Source of the DNA: JADFOI01 sp965218935
Lineage (GTDB): Bacteria > Acidobacteriota > UBA6911 > RPQK01 > JADFOI01
Length of the DNA stretch: 64,000 nucleotides
Direction of reading: 5' to 3'
Assembly (NCBI GenBank): GCA_965218935.1
Contig: CBDCMH010000001.1
Coordinates: 248,001-312,000, forward strand
Shown here one piece after another: positions 51,212-59,053 of this stretch. Made by a program: the position numbers and the translations under genes. Under the pieces are notes generated by a model that was given only the letters and a program-made list of their open reading frames with translations, ran no database searches and was not told where the DNA came from. How positions within the stretch are numbered: the stretch's first letter is position 1; every line of letters starts with the position of its first letter.

Positions 51212-51242
51212 CTTGGAACCCCAAATGTCCCATTCTCGCTGA

Positions 51243-51521
51243 AGACGTACAGCGCAACCGCATTCGCGCAATGTGTCCCGGGTGTCCCACCCGCAGTTCC
51301 AGGCCCACTTCCTGGATCAGCTGCTCAAACCACCAGCCGAAGCCGCTGGCTTCCATCCCCACCACTGTGCCGGGACTGAAGGCTTTATACCACTGGCGAA
51401 GTTTCTCCAGGTCCGCGTGCTCCAGATCCGCTTCGCCCGTCTCTCCCGTAGCCCGGTTCATCCAAGCTACCTTCTGATACTTGCAATGAAAATCCACTGC
51501 GATAAAATAGTCTTCGTTCAT
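51243..51521 (-). pseudogene. IS110-family transposase, N-terminal part
   Basis: On the minus strand this starts MNEDYFIAVDFHCKYQKVAW, the RuvC-like DEDD core with its first Asp, then VGMEASGFGWWFEQLIQEVGLELRVGHPGHIARMRLR. The next expected motif (KTDRRDA-type) is not seen, since the IS3-type element starts there, so some residues may have been lost. It pairs with the C-terminal part at 48959-49718. Confidence 0.88.
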
Positions 51522-51640
51522 ATCAGGCCTCCGAGGTTAGGGCGAATGCTCCGGAACCTTGCGGTCCTCAGCATCTACTCTACCTTTGAGGCCTGTCCCC
51601 GCTCTTATGACATCAAACTCAAGACTTAAAAATCTCCTGT
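51522..51640 (-). other. Upstream flank of the IS110 relic, possible bridge-RNA region
   Basis: This lies just before the IS110 start on the minus strand, where IS110-group elements encode their bridge RNA. It is rich in short inverted segments (aggcct...aggcct, cctcggagg, ccgcaaggttccgg) and has no gene. The element is dead, so a working RNA is not expected; the call is by position only. Confidence 0.35.
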
Positions 51641-51775
51641 CAGTTGTCAAGGGAACGCGCTTCGCGCGCGTTCCAGGTTTCAAGTTCCAAGTTCCAGGTC
51701 ACGTTTGGAAAATTTGAATTTGTTTGGGATTTGGAATTTTGAATTTGGAATTTCCGCTGACCTCGGTCAGCGGTC
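51640..51775. repeat. Mixed repeat cluster next to the DUF1015 gene
   Basis: Two heptamer units (ctgtcagttgtca), a palindrome ggaacgcgc-ttc-gcgcgcgttcc, a ttccaagttccaggtc unit and an aatttgaatttgtttgggatttgg array follow one another, ending in a ccgctgacctcggtcagcgg palindrome that overlaps the end of the DUF1015 gene. Confidence 0.8.
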
Positions 51776-53038
51776 AATCTCCATCTTCATCAAGACCTGT
51801 CCGGTCAGTAGCTTGGGATAAAAGTCCGTAGACTTCTGGGGCATCTTCTCACCCCGTTCTGAAATTTCGTAAACCTGTTTTAAACTGGTGGAATTGAGGA
51901 GAAAAGCAAGTTGATAATGGCCTTCCTCCACCTGACGGACGAGCAGGTCACGCTCTCGGAAGTAATCGACATGTGTTTCCGCCGCCAGCTCCTGGGGGCC
52001 AATGCCAAGGAAGGGGCTGAGAATCCCTTCATGCAGCACATTGACGTCGAGCTCTCGAGCGGGTCCAGTGATAGCCGGCATGAAGGTCTGTACACTCCCC
52101 ATACCTTCCCTGAGGAATAACCCATAGCTAGCTAGATCCTCTCCGGCAACCAACCCTATCCGAGGCCTCTCCATCTCCGCTTTGAGCTGAGGGAGGCTGT
52201 CCACCTTCTGAATCTCAAAAAGAGGCTCCAGCCTGGAAAGAAACGTGCTGAGGTCGAAATCCTTGATATTTCGAACGCCCCGGTGGGTGGGCAAAATCCT
52301 GACTCCGGTGCCCTCCATGTCAAAAAGAGCGATCATTCGCTTGTCAAAACTCTCCTCAGCCGCTGCTTTCCAGGCCTTTTTCTGACATTCCTGAAAGTAG
52401 AGCAGAGCGCTCTTGAAGCGATGATGACCATCGGCGATATAAAAGGGGAGACCGTCCAGAGTTTCTGTGATTTGTTGTTGAGGACCCTTTTCAGACAGCT
52501 GCCACAGGCGGTGTGAAACCTGATAGTCGTCTACCACTTCGGTGACTGGCGTATTGTTCTGTTTGAATTCAGAGAGAAGCTGGTCAACCCCTCTGGTGGG
52601 ATCAGCATAGAGCATGAAAATCAGACCCTCGTTGGATTCCGTTGAGCGAATCAGATTCAGGCGGTCCTCGAGTTGCTCATCCAGAACTCGCTCATGCCCC
52701 TTCACCGAACCAGAACCGTCTTTAAGAGAGACCAGTCCGATCAATCCGGTGCGTGAGAGAGTTTGGCCCTCAAACTCGAATTCTTGCTCGTAGGGGTAAA
52801 AAGAGGGCTTCTCGTCCCGCTTCAAGACGCCGTTTTGCATCCATTGCCTTAAGAGCCGGCCGGCATTCTGGTGATCACGATTCTTGATGACGTGGACCAT
52901 GTTTTGGGGATGGCGCTCAAGATACTCCTGGTACAGCTCCGGAGAGATCTTGTCGTAGGGTTGGGTGACCACGTTACCTATCTCATCGATCTTGTCTGGG
53001 CCATAGCGATAGCCGCGAAACGGAAACACTTTAGTCAT
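51767..53038 (-). CDS. DUF1015 family protein
   Basis: 423 residues from the ATG at 53038; an open frame to 53164 would run through the MITE. It starts VFPFRGYRYGPDKIDEIGNVVTQPYDKIS, the usual DUF1015 opening, and has the conserved YIADGHHRFKSAL segment at mid-length. Function is unknown; members are widespread in Acidobacteria, Firmicutes and others and have been linked to serine-kinase-like SerK folds. The C-terminal residues (MKMEIDR) overlap a small palindromic repeat. It stands alone between mobile elements. Confidence 0.88.
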   Translation of the reverse strand: MTKVFPFRGYRYGPDKIDEIGNVVTQPYDKISPELYQEYLERHPQNMVHVIKNRDHQNAGRLLRQWMQNGVLKRDEKPSFYPYEQEFEFEGQTLSRTGLIGLVSLKDGSGSVKGHERVLDEQLEDRLNLIRSTESNEGLIFMLYADPTRGVDQLLSEFKQNNTPVTEVVDDYQVSHRLWQLSEKGPQQQITETLDGLPFYIADGHHRFKSALLYFQECQKKAWKAAAEESFDKRMIALFDMEGTGVRILPTHRGVRNIKDFDLSTFLSRLEPLFEIQKVDSLPQLKAEMERPRIGLVAGEDLASYGLFLREGMGSVQTFMPAITGPARELDVNVLHEGILSPFLGIGPQELAAETHVDYFRERDLLVRQVEEGHYQLAFLLNSTSLKQVYEISERGEKMPQKSTDFYPKLLTGQVLMKMEIDR

Positions 53039-53102
53039 AGGGACCAATCTTATGAGAGTAGAGCGTGATTTGCTATACTCCGGGGCGTCGCGGATCATAC
53101 CA

Positions 53103-53240
53103 TAGCCCGGACTATGCATAGATTTTCTACTGCAGCGATTACGTTTGCGGGGGCCGACCAGCAAGCGGGTGCCCCCGCGCGCCTTGTCAGGTCGGCGCTT
53201 TCGTCGCTTCGTGACGAAAACCTATGCATAATCCGGGCTA
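53103..53240. mobile_element. MITE with 19-bp TAGCCCGGA terminal repeats (138 bp)
   Basis: The left end tagcccggactatgcatag and the right end (reverse complement tagcccggattatgcatag) differ at one base. Both ends start with TA. The interior has an imperfect hairpin (cgttt-gcggggg-ccgacc against gtgcccccgcgcgcc). It has no coding capacity. Relatives are at 12475-12524, 35247-35274 and 45533-45730. The adjoining IS481 element begins one base after its right end. Confidence 0.9.
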
Positions 53241-53241
53241 G

Positions 53242-54290
53242 CTGTGAACTCTCAACAGGTTGTTCAGTAAAAGGGGTTGTCCATCCGAGTCTTTTCGGCA
53301 ATGCTGATTGGAAGATTAGACCATCAGCACCGAAAGGAGAACCCGAATGGACATCCACCAGAATGCCCGAACCTGCCCAAGAAGTCGAGAACTGATCATC
53401 CGACGAGTGAAAGAGCAAAGACAATCGGTCCAGGAGGTGGCTCAGTCGGTGGGGATCAGTGAGCGGACCGTCTACAAGTGGCTGGCTCGTTATCAAGCCC
53501 AAGGCCGAGCGGGTCTGGAAGACCGGTCTTCCAGACCCGCTCGGATTGCCCGGCAGACCCCGAGGCGGGATCGAGAGGCAATTTACCGTCTTCGCCGTCG
53601 TCGAATGGTGGCAGCCGAGATTGCCGCTCGTTTGGGTCTGGCCCGCTCCACCGTGGCCCGGATCCTGCAACAAGCCGGATGGGGACGCTTGAAGAGCCTG
53701 GAGCCTGCACAGCCCGCTCGTCGCTACGAGCGCGACCATCCTGGGCAGTTGTTGCACCTGGACATCAAAAAACTGGGCAGGATTGCTGGTGTGGGGCATC
53801 GCATCACTCGAGATAAACGGCGTCGAGCTCGGGGAGTGGGATGGGAGTTTGTCCATGTGTGTATCGACGATAACTCTCGATTGGCCTATGTCGAAGTTCT
53901 CCCGGACGAGCGCAAACAATCGGCTATGGCTTTTCTCGGCCGAGCCGTCCTCTGGTTCCAAAAGCTGGGTATCCGGGTAGAACAGGTCCTGACCGATAAC
54001 GGTTCCTGTTATGTCTCCCACGCTTTCCAGGGTCTTTGCCAGCAACTGGGGCTTCGCCACCTCCGCACCCGTCCTTACCGGCCTCAAACCAACGGCAAAG
54101 CAGAACGCTTGATCCAGACTCTCCTCCGTGAGTGGGCCTACCGCTTCCCCTACCGCACTTCAGGCCACCGTTTTCGCTGGCTTCGCCCCTGGCTTCACTT
54201 CTATAATCATCACCGCCAACATCAGAGCCTGGGTGGTCTGTCTCCTATCAGCAGACTTCCCCTTATGAATAATGTCATGAGAATGCACAG
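53242..54290 (+). mobile_element. IS481-type insertion sequence with CTAG duplication
   Basis: Terminal inverted repeats are CTGTGAACTCTCA on the left and, on the right, the inverse of CTGTGCATTCTCA. CTAG is present on both sides (53238-53241 and 54291-54294), a 4-bp target duplication. The left CTAG belongs to the end of the MITE. The element is 1049 bp, with one transposase gene that fills it. Confidence 0.9.
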
Positions 54291-54294
54291 CTAG
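53347..54294 (+). CDS. IS481-family transposase
   Basis: 315 residues. The N-terminal winged HTH pair includes VQEVAQSVGISERTVYKWLARY and AAEIAARLGLARSTVARILQQAG. The rve core has the triad LDIKKL (~139), TDNGSC (~217) and KAERLIQ (~251), a normal DDE set. The last codons read CAC AGC TAG, so the stop codon is formed by the target duplication at the element edge. No stops or frameshifts are seen, so it may be active. Confidence 0.92.
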   Translation: MDIHQNARTCPRSRELIIRRVKEQRQSVQEVAQSVGISERTVYKWLARYQAQGRAGLEDRSSRPARIARQTPRRDREAIYRLRRRRMVAAEIAARLGLARSTVARILQQAGWGRLKSLEPAQPARRYERDHPGQLLHLDIKKLGRIAGVGHRITRDKRRRARGVGWEFVHVCIDDNSRLAYVEVLPDERKQSAMAFLGRAVLWFQKLGIRVEQVLTDNGSCYVSHAFQGLCQQLGLRHLRTRPYRPQTNGKAERLIQTLLREWAYRFPYRTSGHRFRWLRPWLHFYNHHRQHQSLGGLSPISRLPLMNNVMRMHS

Positions 54295-54318
54295 TCCGTT
54301 TTTTTGTCCGAGAAAACG

Positions 54319-55407
54319 ATGAGCAATTATCTATCCGGTAAGAAGATCGGTCCGGGACCCATCCAGCCGGACGTGACCCTAACGGAACTGATTGACTCGG
54401 TGTTCGAAGCCTACAACGCAGCACGATTGCGAGAGGCGTGCCATTTGTTTGTTCAAAGGATGCTGGCTGAGGATGTTACCGTCGGGGTCAGTTTGAGCGG
54501 AGCCCTGACTCCAGCTGGATTGGGGATGTCCTGTCTTGTTCCTTTAATCGAACGAGGTTTTATCGATTGGATCGTCTCGACGGGTGCGAATGTGTATCAC
54601 GATGCTCATTTCGGTCTGGGACTCTCCATGCATCGGGGAAACCCTCAGGTGAGCGATGTGCGCCTTCGCCAGGAGGGAGTGGTTCGAATCTACGATATTT
54701 TCTTCGACTACGACGTTTTACTTTCCACAGACCGATTTTTCAGAGAATTAATCCGGGCTCCTGAATTTCAGGCGAGCATGAGTACCGCTGAGTTTCACTA
54801 CAAAGTTGGAAAATATGTGGCCGAGAGAGAGCGGGTTCTGGATACGGAAGGCAAATCCTTGTTGGCTTCAGCCTATCGGCACCAGGTGCCCGTTTACACC
54901 TCTTCACCGGGCGACAGTTCCATAGGGATGAATATCGCTGCGGAAGCCCTGCGAGGAAACCAACTGCTTCTAGATGTCTCACGCGACGTCAACGAGACGG
55001 CAGCCATTGTTCTGGCAGCCAAAAGGTCCGGGGGCAAAAGTGCAGTCGTGATCCTGGGAGGAGGTTCTCCCAAGAACTTTCTCCTGCAGACGGAGCCTCA
55101 GATACAGGAAGTTCTGGGGATCGAGGAAAAGGGTCACGATTACTATTTGCAGGTGACGGATGCCCGTCCGGATAGCGGCGGATTGTCAGGTGCGACGCCT
55201 GCAGAGGCTGTGACCTGGGGAAAAGTGGATGCCGATGGTTTGTCCGACACCGTCGTGTGTTACCTCGATTCCACGATCGCGCTTCCCCTTTTGACCGCCT
55301 ATGCCTTGGCCAACCACCCTTCGCGTAAACCCAAGAACCTGTATGAGCTCTTGCCCGGCATGATGGAAGCCTTGGAGGCGGAGGCAGGGAAGGCAGAAAA
55401 ACGATGA
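54319..55407 (+). CDS. Deoxyhypusine-synthase-like protein
   Basis: 362 residues from the ATG at 54319 (a TTG at 54304 is open). It matches the DHS fold: SLSGALTPAGLGMSCLVPLIERG, STGANVYHDAHF, DVSRDVNETAAIV, GGGSPKNFLLQ, and the C-terminal SGATPAEAVTWGKV with the Lys (~301) that forms the enzyme-spermidine intermediate. Bacteria lack hypusine, so in bacteria the family acts in polyamine metabolism (for example homospermidine) or unknown reactions. The gene starts only 25 nt after the IS481 right edge, so its original promoter may have been displaced. It overlaps the SDR gene by 4 nt. Confidence 0.9.
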   Translation: MSNYLSGKKIGPGPIQPDVTLTELIDSVFEAYNAARLREACHLFVQRMLAEDVTVGVSLSGALTPAGLGMSCLVPLIERGFIDWIVSTGANVYHDAHFGLGLSMHRGNPQVSDVRLRQEGVVRIYDIFFDYDVLLSTDRFFRELIRAPEFQASMSTAEFHYKVGKYVAERERVLDTEGKSLLASAYRHQVPVYTSSPGDSSIGMNIAAEALRGNQLLLDVSRDVNETAAIVLAAKRSGGKSAVVILGGGSPKNFLLQTEPQIQEVLGIEEKGHDYYLQVTDARPDSGGLSGATPAEAVTWGKVDADGLSDTVVCYLDSTIALPLLTAYALANHPSRKPKNLYELLPGMMEALEAEAGKAEKR

Positions 55408-56126
55408 TGGATATGAATTTGGAAGATAAAAAAGCAGTGATCACGGGAAGCACGAAGGGTATCGGTTTGGCCATCGCCCAGTCGCTTGTGGCAGAAGACA
55501 CAAAGGTGGTGATCAGCTCACGCCATCAGGATGATATTGACAGCACGGTGGAGAGTCTCGATCCATCGGCTCAGGACAAGGTCAGTGGAAAGGTTTGCGA
55601 TGTGCGAGAGGCCGATCAAGTCAGCGACCTGATCCAGCATTGTGTTGAAACATTTGGTGGGATCGATATCCTGGTCAATAACGCAGGAATCGGTATCTTT
55701 CGAACTGTTGAGGAGATGTCACTTCAAGAGTGGCGGGACACGCTGGCCACCAATCTTGACGGAGTTTTCTACGGCTGTCATTTCGCCATCCCTGAGATGA
55801 AGAAAAATGGAGGAGGATTTATCATTAACGTGGGGAGTCTGGCCGGGGTAAATGCCTTTCCTCATGGAGCCGCTTACAATGCATCAAAATTTGGCCTGGT
55901 GGGGTTCAGCGAGGCACTCATGCAAGAGGTTCGATACGACGACATTCGTGTCGCCAACGTCATGCCGGGCAGTGTCGCCACGGAATTCAGCCGTAACCAG
56001 GACAAGAGTTCCTGGAAGCTCTCGGCTCCCGATGTGGCCCAGGTGGTTGTTGAAACCCTCAAGCGCCATCCCCGATGTCTGACCAGTCGGATTGAGATGC
56101 GGCCTTCCAAGCCTTTGAAGAAGTAA
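55404..56126 (+). CDS. SDR-family oxidoreductase
   Basis: 240 residues. The NAD(P) loop is TGSTKGIGLAIAQ (residues ~13-25), NNAG appears at ~92-95, and the catalytic YNASK is at ~157-161 with Ser upstream (VGSLAG). A classical SDR of the fabG-like type. The start overlaps the DHS-like gene by 4 nt (ATGA) and the downstream transporter gene starts about 14 nt later, so the three are likely one operon. The substrate is not known. Confidence 0.92.
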   Translation: MMDMNLEDKKAVITGSTKGIGLAIAQSLVAEDTKVVISSRHQDDIDSTVESLDPSAQDKVSGKVCDVREADQVSDLIQHCVETFGGIDILVNNAGIGIFRTVEEMSLQEWRDTLATNLDGVFYGCHFAIPEMKKNGGGFIINVGSLAGVNAFPHGAAYNASKFGLVGFSEALMQEVRYDDIRVANVMPGSVATEFSRNQDKSSWKLSAPDVAQVVVETLKRHPRCLTSRIEMRPSKPLKK

Positions 56127-56139
56127 TCAGGGAGAAGAA

Positions 56140-57450
56140 ATCAAGAATTCAAACTCTGACCGTGGGGAAATCTGGGCCTGGGCATTTTACGATTTCGCCA
56201 ACTCTGCCTACGCCACGGCATTGGCCGGAGTCATTTTCAATGTTTATTTCGTCCAGGTAGTCGTCGGGCCTGAGGGGGTCCCCTTCCTGGGCGGGCGGGT
56301 GAGTGGCACGGCGTTCTGGGGGTATTCCGTCTCTGCGTCGATGTTGCTGGTGGCGGTGAGTGCACCCATTTTAGGCGCTATTGCCGATTACACGGCATCG
56401 AAGAAGCGGTTTCTTTTCTCGTTTTGCTACGCGGGAGTAGTGGCAACTGCCTTTCTCTTCCTGGCCGGCCCTGGAGACATTTGGTTGGCCGTCTCTTTCT
56501 ACGTCCTCTCCAACATGGGCATGGAGTGGAGCCTGACCTTTTACAACGGCTTTCTTCCGGAGATCGCGACTCGCGAGAAGATGGGCAGAATCAGCGGTTT
56601 TGGCTGGGCACTGGGGTATGTGGGCGGAGTGTTATGCCTGCTTCTCAATATGGCCATGATCCAAAGGCCGGATTGGTTTGGACTGCCTGATTCCGATTAC
56701 ATTCCCGTTCGCGCTTCCCTGGTAGTGGTCGCCCTCTGGTGGGGGATCTTTTCCATCCCCACCTTTGTGTGGCTGCGCGAGCGTGCTCAGCCGAAACAAC
56801 GTCCCCCCGAAACCAGTTATTTAAAGATCGGATTTCAACGCCTGGCTTTGACCTTGGGGAAGGTCCGTCAGTTTCGGGAACTGGTGAAGTTCCTTGTTGC
56901 CTTTCTCATCTACAACGATGGCGTCCAGACGGTCATTGTCATGGCTGCTGTCTTTGGTGCCGAAGTGTTGCATATGTCTCAGGAGGAGCTGATTCTCTGT
57001 TTCATTCTTATTCACGTCGTTGCCTTTTTCGGAGCCCTGGTTTTTGGATACCTGGCAGATCGGATGATGACCAAGCGTGCCATCAACATCAGTCTGTTGC
57101 TCTGGTCCGGGGCCCTGGTTTATGCCCTCGTGATCGATCAAAGTTGGCAGTTCTGGATCCTGGCAGTGGTCATCGGGTTCGTGCTGGGAGGAATTCAAGC
57201 CTGTTCACGGGCGCTCCTCGCTCAGTTCACCCCTCAGGAGAACAGCGCGGAGTTCTTTGGCTTTTTCTCAACCGGAGGAAAGTTTGCCGCCATCTTCGGA
57301 CCGGCACTCTTCGGCCTGATCACGGACCTGAGTGGTTCCGCTCGCTTTGGAGTGCTCGCTGCTCTCTTTTTTCTTCTTCTGGGGTGGGGTGTTTTGTACT
57401 TTGTGGACGAGGAGAAGGGAATTCGTGAGAGCCAGCACGCAGTCGGATGA
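56140..57450 (+). CDS. UMF1/Atg22-type MFS transporter (start codon unusual)
   Basis: 12 membrane helices. The family opening EIWAWAFYDFANSAYATALAGVIFNVYF is in frame only if translation begins upstream of the first standard codon, TTG at 56221. The frame is open from 56119, and the only candidate well placed after a GGGAGAAG ribosome site is ATC at 56140. Thus either a rare ATC start is used, or the protein begins at 56221 and lacks part of helix 1. Later segments (GAIADYTASKKRFL, GRISGFGWALGYVGG) are typical. It probably exports small molecules. It is the third gene in the DHS-like operon. Confidence 0.8.
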   Translation: MKNSNSDRGEIWAWAFYDFANSAYATALAGVIFNVYFVQVVVGPEGVPFLGGRVSGTAFWGYSVSASMLLVAVSAPILGAIADYTASKKRFLFSFCYAGVVATAFLFLAGPGDIWLAVSFYVLSNMGMEWSLTFYNGFLPEIATREKMGRISGFGWALGYVGGVLCLLLNMAMIQRPDWFGLPDSDYIPVRASLVVVALWWGIFSIPTFVWLRERAQPKQRPPETSYLKIGFQRLALTLGKVRQFRELVKFLVAFLIYNDGVQTVIVMAAVFGAEVLHMSQEELILCFILIHVVAFFGALVFGYLADRMMTKRAINISLLLWSGALVYALVIDQSWQFWILAVVIGFVLGGIQACSRALLAQFTPQENSAEFFGFFSTGGKFAAIFGPALFGLITDLSGSARFGVLAALFFLLLGWGVLYFVDEEKGIRESQHAVG

Positions 57451-57459
57451 CACACAACA

Positions 57460-57577
57460 GACCGGCAGAATTCCAAAATCTGAAACTTGGAACCTGGAGC
57501 GGGCGCGAAGCGCGCTCTGACCAGCTGTCAGCTCTCAGTGCTCTCTTCCGGTCTGCGGTCTGCGGTCAGTGGTCAGT
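57460..57577. repeat. Repeat cluster at the UMF1 / DnaC-like gene junction
   Basis: It starts with an agaattccaaaatctgaaac unit, then a GC hairpin gagcgggcgcgaagcgcgctc, then tcagctctcag and a 7-bp array of ggtctgc, ggtctgc, ggtcagt, ggtcagt at 57550-57577. The array codes the C-terminal residues (ELTTDRRPQTG) of the DnaC-like gene. Confidence 0.8.
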
Positions 57578-58356
57578 TCTCTCTCTCTCTTCGTCTTTTT
57601 CTCGAAATCGTGCCGAGCTTTGTGAATATCCGTCCTGAAGTCCGGACCGTCGATTTCGATGATCTCGCACATTTCCATGATTCGAGAAAAGAGTCGTTGC
57701 CCGATTCTCTCAGCCAAGGTGTTTTGCAGGGGTTCTGTCTTGCCCCTTGAACCCGGGGATGGGTTGGCCGGAGGTTTCAAGGGCCAGTTGGTGGAGAGGA
57801 TGGTCGCCTTGTTATAGGTGTAACGATGATTGATCACCGTGCGAATGGTTTCGCGAACCCATTCCGTCGGTCTTCCTGTTCCTAAGTCGTCCCACACAAG
57901 GAGATTCACCTCGGACAGGGGAAGCAGGACCTCCCGTTCCGTTTCCGGGGAGTTGGGGCCATACGAGTATTGAAGCCGCCTGAGGAGTTCGGCCTCATCC
58001 ACAAATCGGGCGGGGACGTGTTTCTCCTGAATCAGGGTCTTGAGAATAGCGACCGAAAGATGAGTTTTTCCTACCCCACAGGGTCCGGCGAACAAAAGGC
58101 CACGAGGGACGTTGGGAAAGGCCTGGACGTAGTCGATGGCGCGCAGCTGGGCCCGTTCCTGCAGCTTGTTGTGCCACGAGTATTCCTCAAAACCCCGATC
58201 AAAGTATCGGGGTGGGATTGCAGCCTTCTGCCAGAGTTTTTGCAGTCCTTCTTTGGGGCGGCACTCCGGGCACGGTACCACCGCCTCCACCGAGTCCTCG
58301 GTTTTCACCAGCCAGCCCGAACCGCGACAGGCGGAACAGGTTTCCGCTGTTTTCAA
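57535..58356 (-). CDS. DnaC/IstB-like AAA+ ATPase with N-terminal zinc finger
   Basis: 273 residues. The N-terminus has four cysteines in CxxC pairs (CSACRGSGW and CPECR). Then the AAA+ core has Walker A GPCGVGKTHLS (~92-102), Walker B LLVWDDLGT, and a sensor STNWPL. It resembles DnaC/DnaI helicase loaders and the IstB helper protein. It is not next to an IstA or phage gene but overlaps the PduO-type gene by 4 nt, so it is probably a chromosomal helicase-loader-like gene. The last ~15 residues come from a heptamer repeat. Confidence 0.87.
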   Translation of the reverse strand: MKTAETCSACRGSGWLVKTEDSVEAVVPCPECRPKEGLQKLWQKAAIPPRYFDRGFEEYSWHNKLQERAQLRAIDYVQAFPNVPRGLLFAGPCGVGKTHLSVAILKTLIQEKHVPARFVDEAELLRRLQYSYGPNSPETEREVLLPLSEVNLLVWDDLGTGRPTEWVRETIRTVINHRYTYNKATILSTNWPLKPPANPSPGSRGKTEPLQNTLAERIGQRLFSRIMEMCEIIEIDGPDFRTDIHKARHDFEKKTKRERELTTDRRPQTGREH

Positions 58357-58898
58357 TCCTCCTTTTGCCAGATCTCCTCCTTTCCTCCTTCCAGGACATT
58401 TTCGTATCGGGCCGTTACGAATAAAAGATCGGATAGCCGGTTAAGGTAGATCAACAATTCTGAGTTTACATCCTGATCCACTTTCATCAGAGCAACCAAC
58501 TGGCGTTCAGCTCTTCGACAGACGACTCGACCCAAGTGTACAAAAGCTGCACCGGAAGATCCTCCGGGGAGAATGAAATCCTTGAGGGAGGGGATTTCTC
58601 CCTGCAGCTCATCGATGAGGGTTTCCAGAGAGCGCCAGTCGCTCTCCTTGATGCGATCGGGGCGCTTCTGAGCGCTGGTGGTTGCTAAATCGGCTCCTGC
58701 CTGGAAAAGCTTATGCTGAAGGGATAAAAGAACCCCCCTGACCTTCTGATTTCGACAAAAAAAGAGAGCAATTCCCAAGACGGAATTCAGTTCATCGAGG
58801 GTTCCATAGGCAGCCACCCGAGGCAAATCCTTATCCACCCGTTCCCCACTGAAAAGTGAGGTCTCACCCTGGTCTCCCCGCCCGGTATAAATCTTCAC
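58353..58898 (-). CDS. Cob(I)yrinic acid a,c-diamide adenosyltransferase (PduO type)
   Basis: Makes adenosylcobalamin from ATP and cob(I)alamin. 181 residues starting MKIYTGRGDQGETSLFSG (nucleotide loop), with YGTLDELNSVLG, FILPGGSS and RRAERQL in order, as in PduO-type enzymes. Length normal. It is the upstream gene of a two-gene unit with the DnaC-like ATPase. No B12 riboswitch is evident upstream. Confidence 0.93.
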   Translation of the reverse strand: MKIYTGRGDQGETSLFSGERVDKDLPRVAAYGTLDELNSVLGIALFFCRNQKVRGVLLSLQHKLFQAGADLATTSAQKRPDRIKESDWRSLETLIDELQGEIPSLKDFILPGGSSGAAFVHLGRVVCRRAERQLVALMKVDQDVNSELLIYLNRLSDLLFVTARYENVLEGGKEEIWQKED

Positions 58899-59052
58899 GA
58901 CAGTATTCGAGAATCATCACCATAGCATGAAGGAGAGTTTGGGGACTAGCTAGACTGGGTAGTTATCGATCAGTCCGCGATGATCGGTGTCCATGAGAGG
59001 CAACTGCGGGGTGAGGTGGGAGGACGGAGAATTTATGGATCATGCCGGCCCC
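58899..59052. other. Intergenic gap upstream of the PduO gene
   Basis: 154 nt to the left end of the next insertion sequence. Nothing clear is seen apart from a short ctagctag. Confidence 0.4.
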
Positions 59053-59053
59053 G

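Larger units (their letters stand above)
49719..51242 (+). mobile_element. IS3-type insertion sequence inside the IS110 relic
   Basis: About 1.52 kb with imperfect terminal inverted repeats: the left tcagcgaaagtgggacacat matches the reverse complement of the right end (tcagcgagaatgggacattt) at most positions. It carries OrfA and OrfB in the order usual for IS3. No clear target-site duplication could be seen, which may mean loss of bases at the junction. It splits the IS110 transposase. Confidence 0.85.

Noticed and set aside
53095..54087. 330-residue minus-strand frame across MITE and IS481
   Set aside because: Runs antisense to the transposase and through a MITE; no domain.
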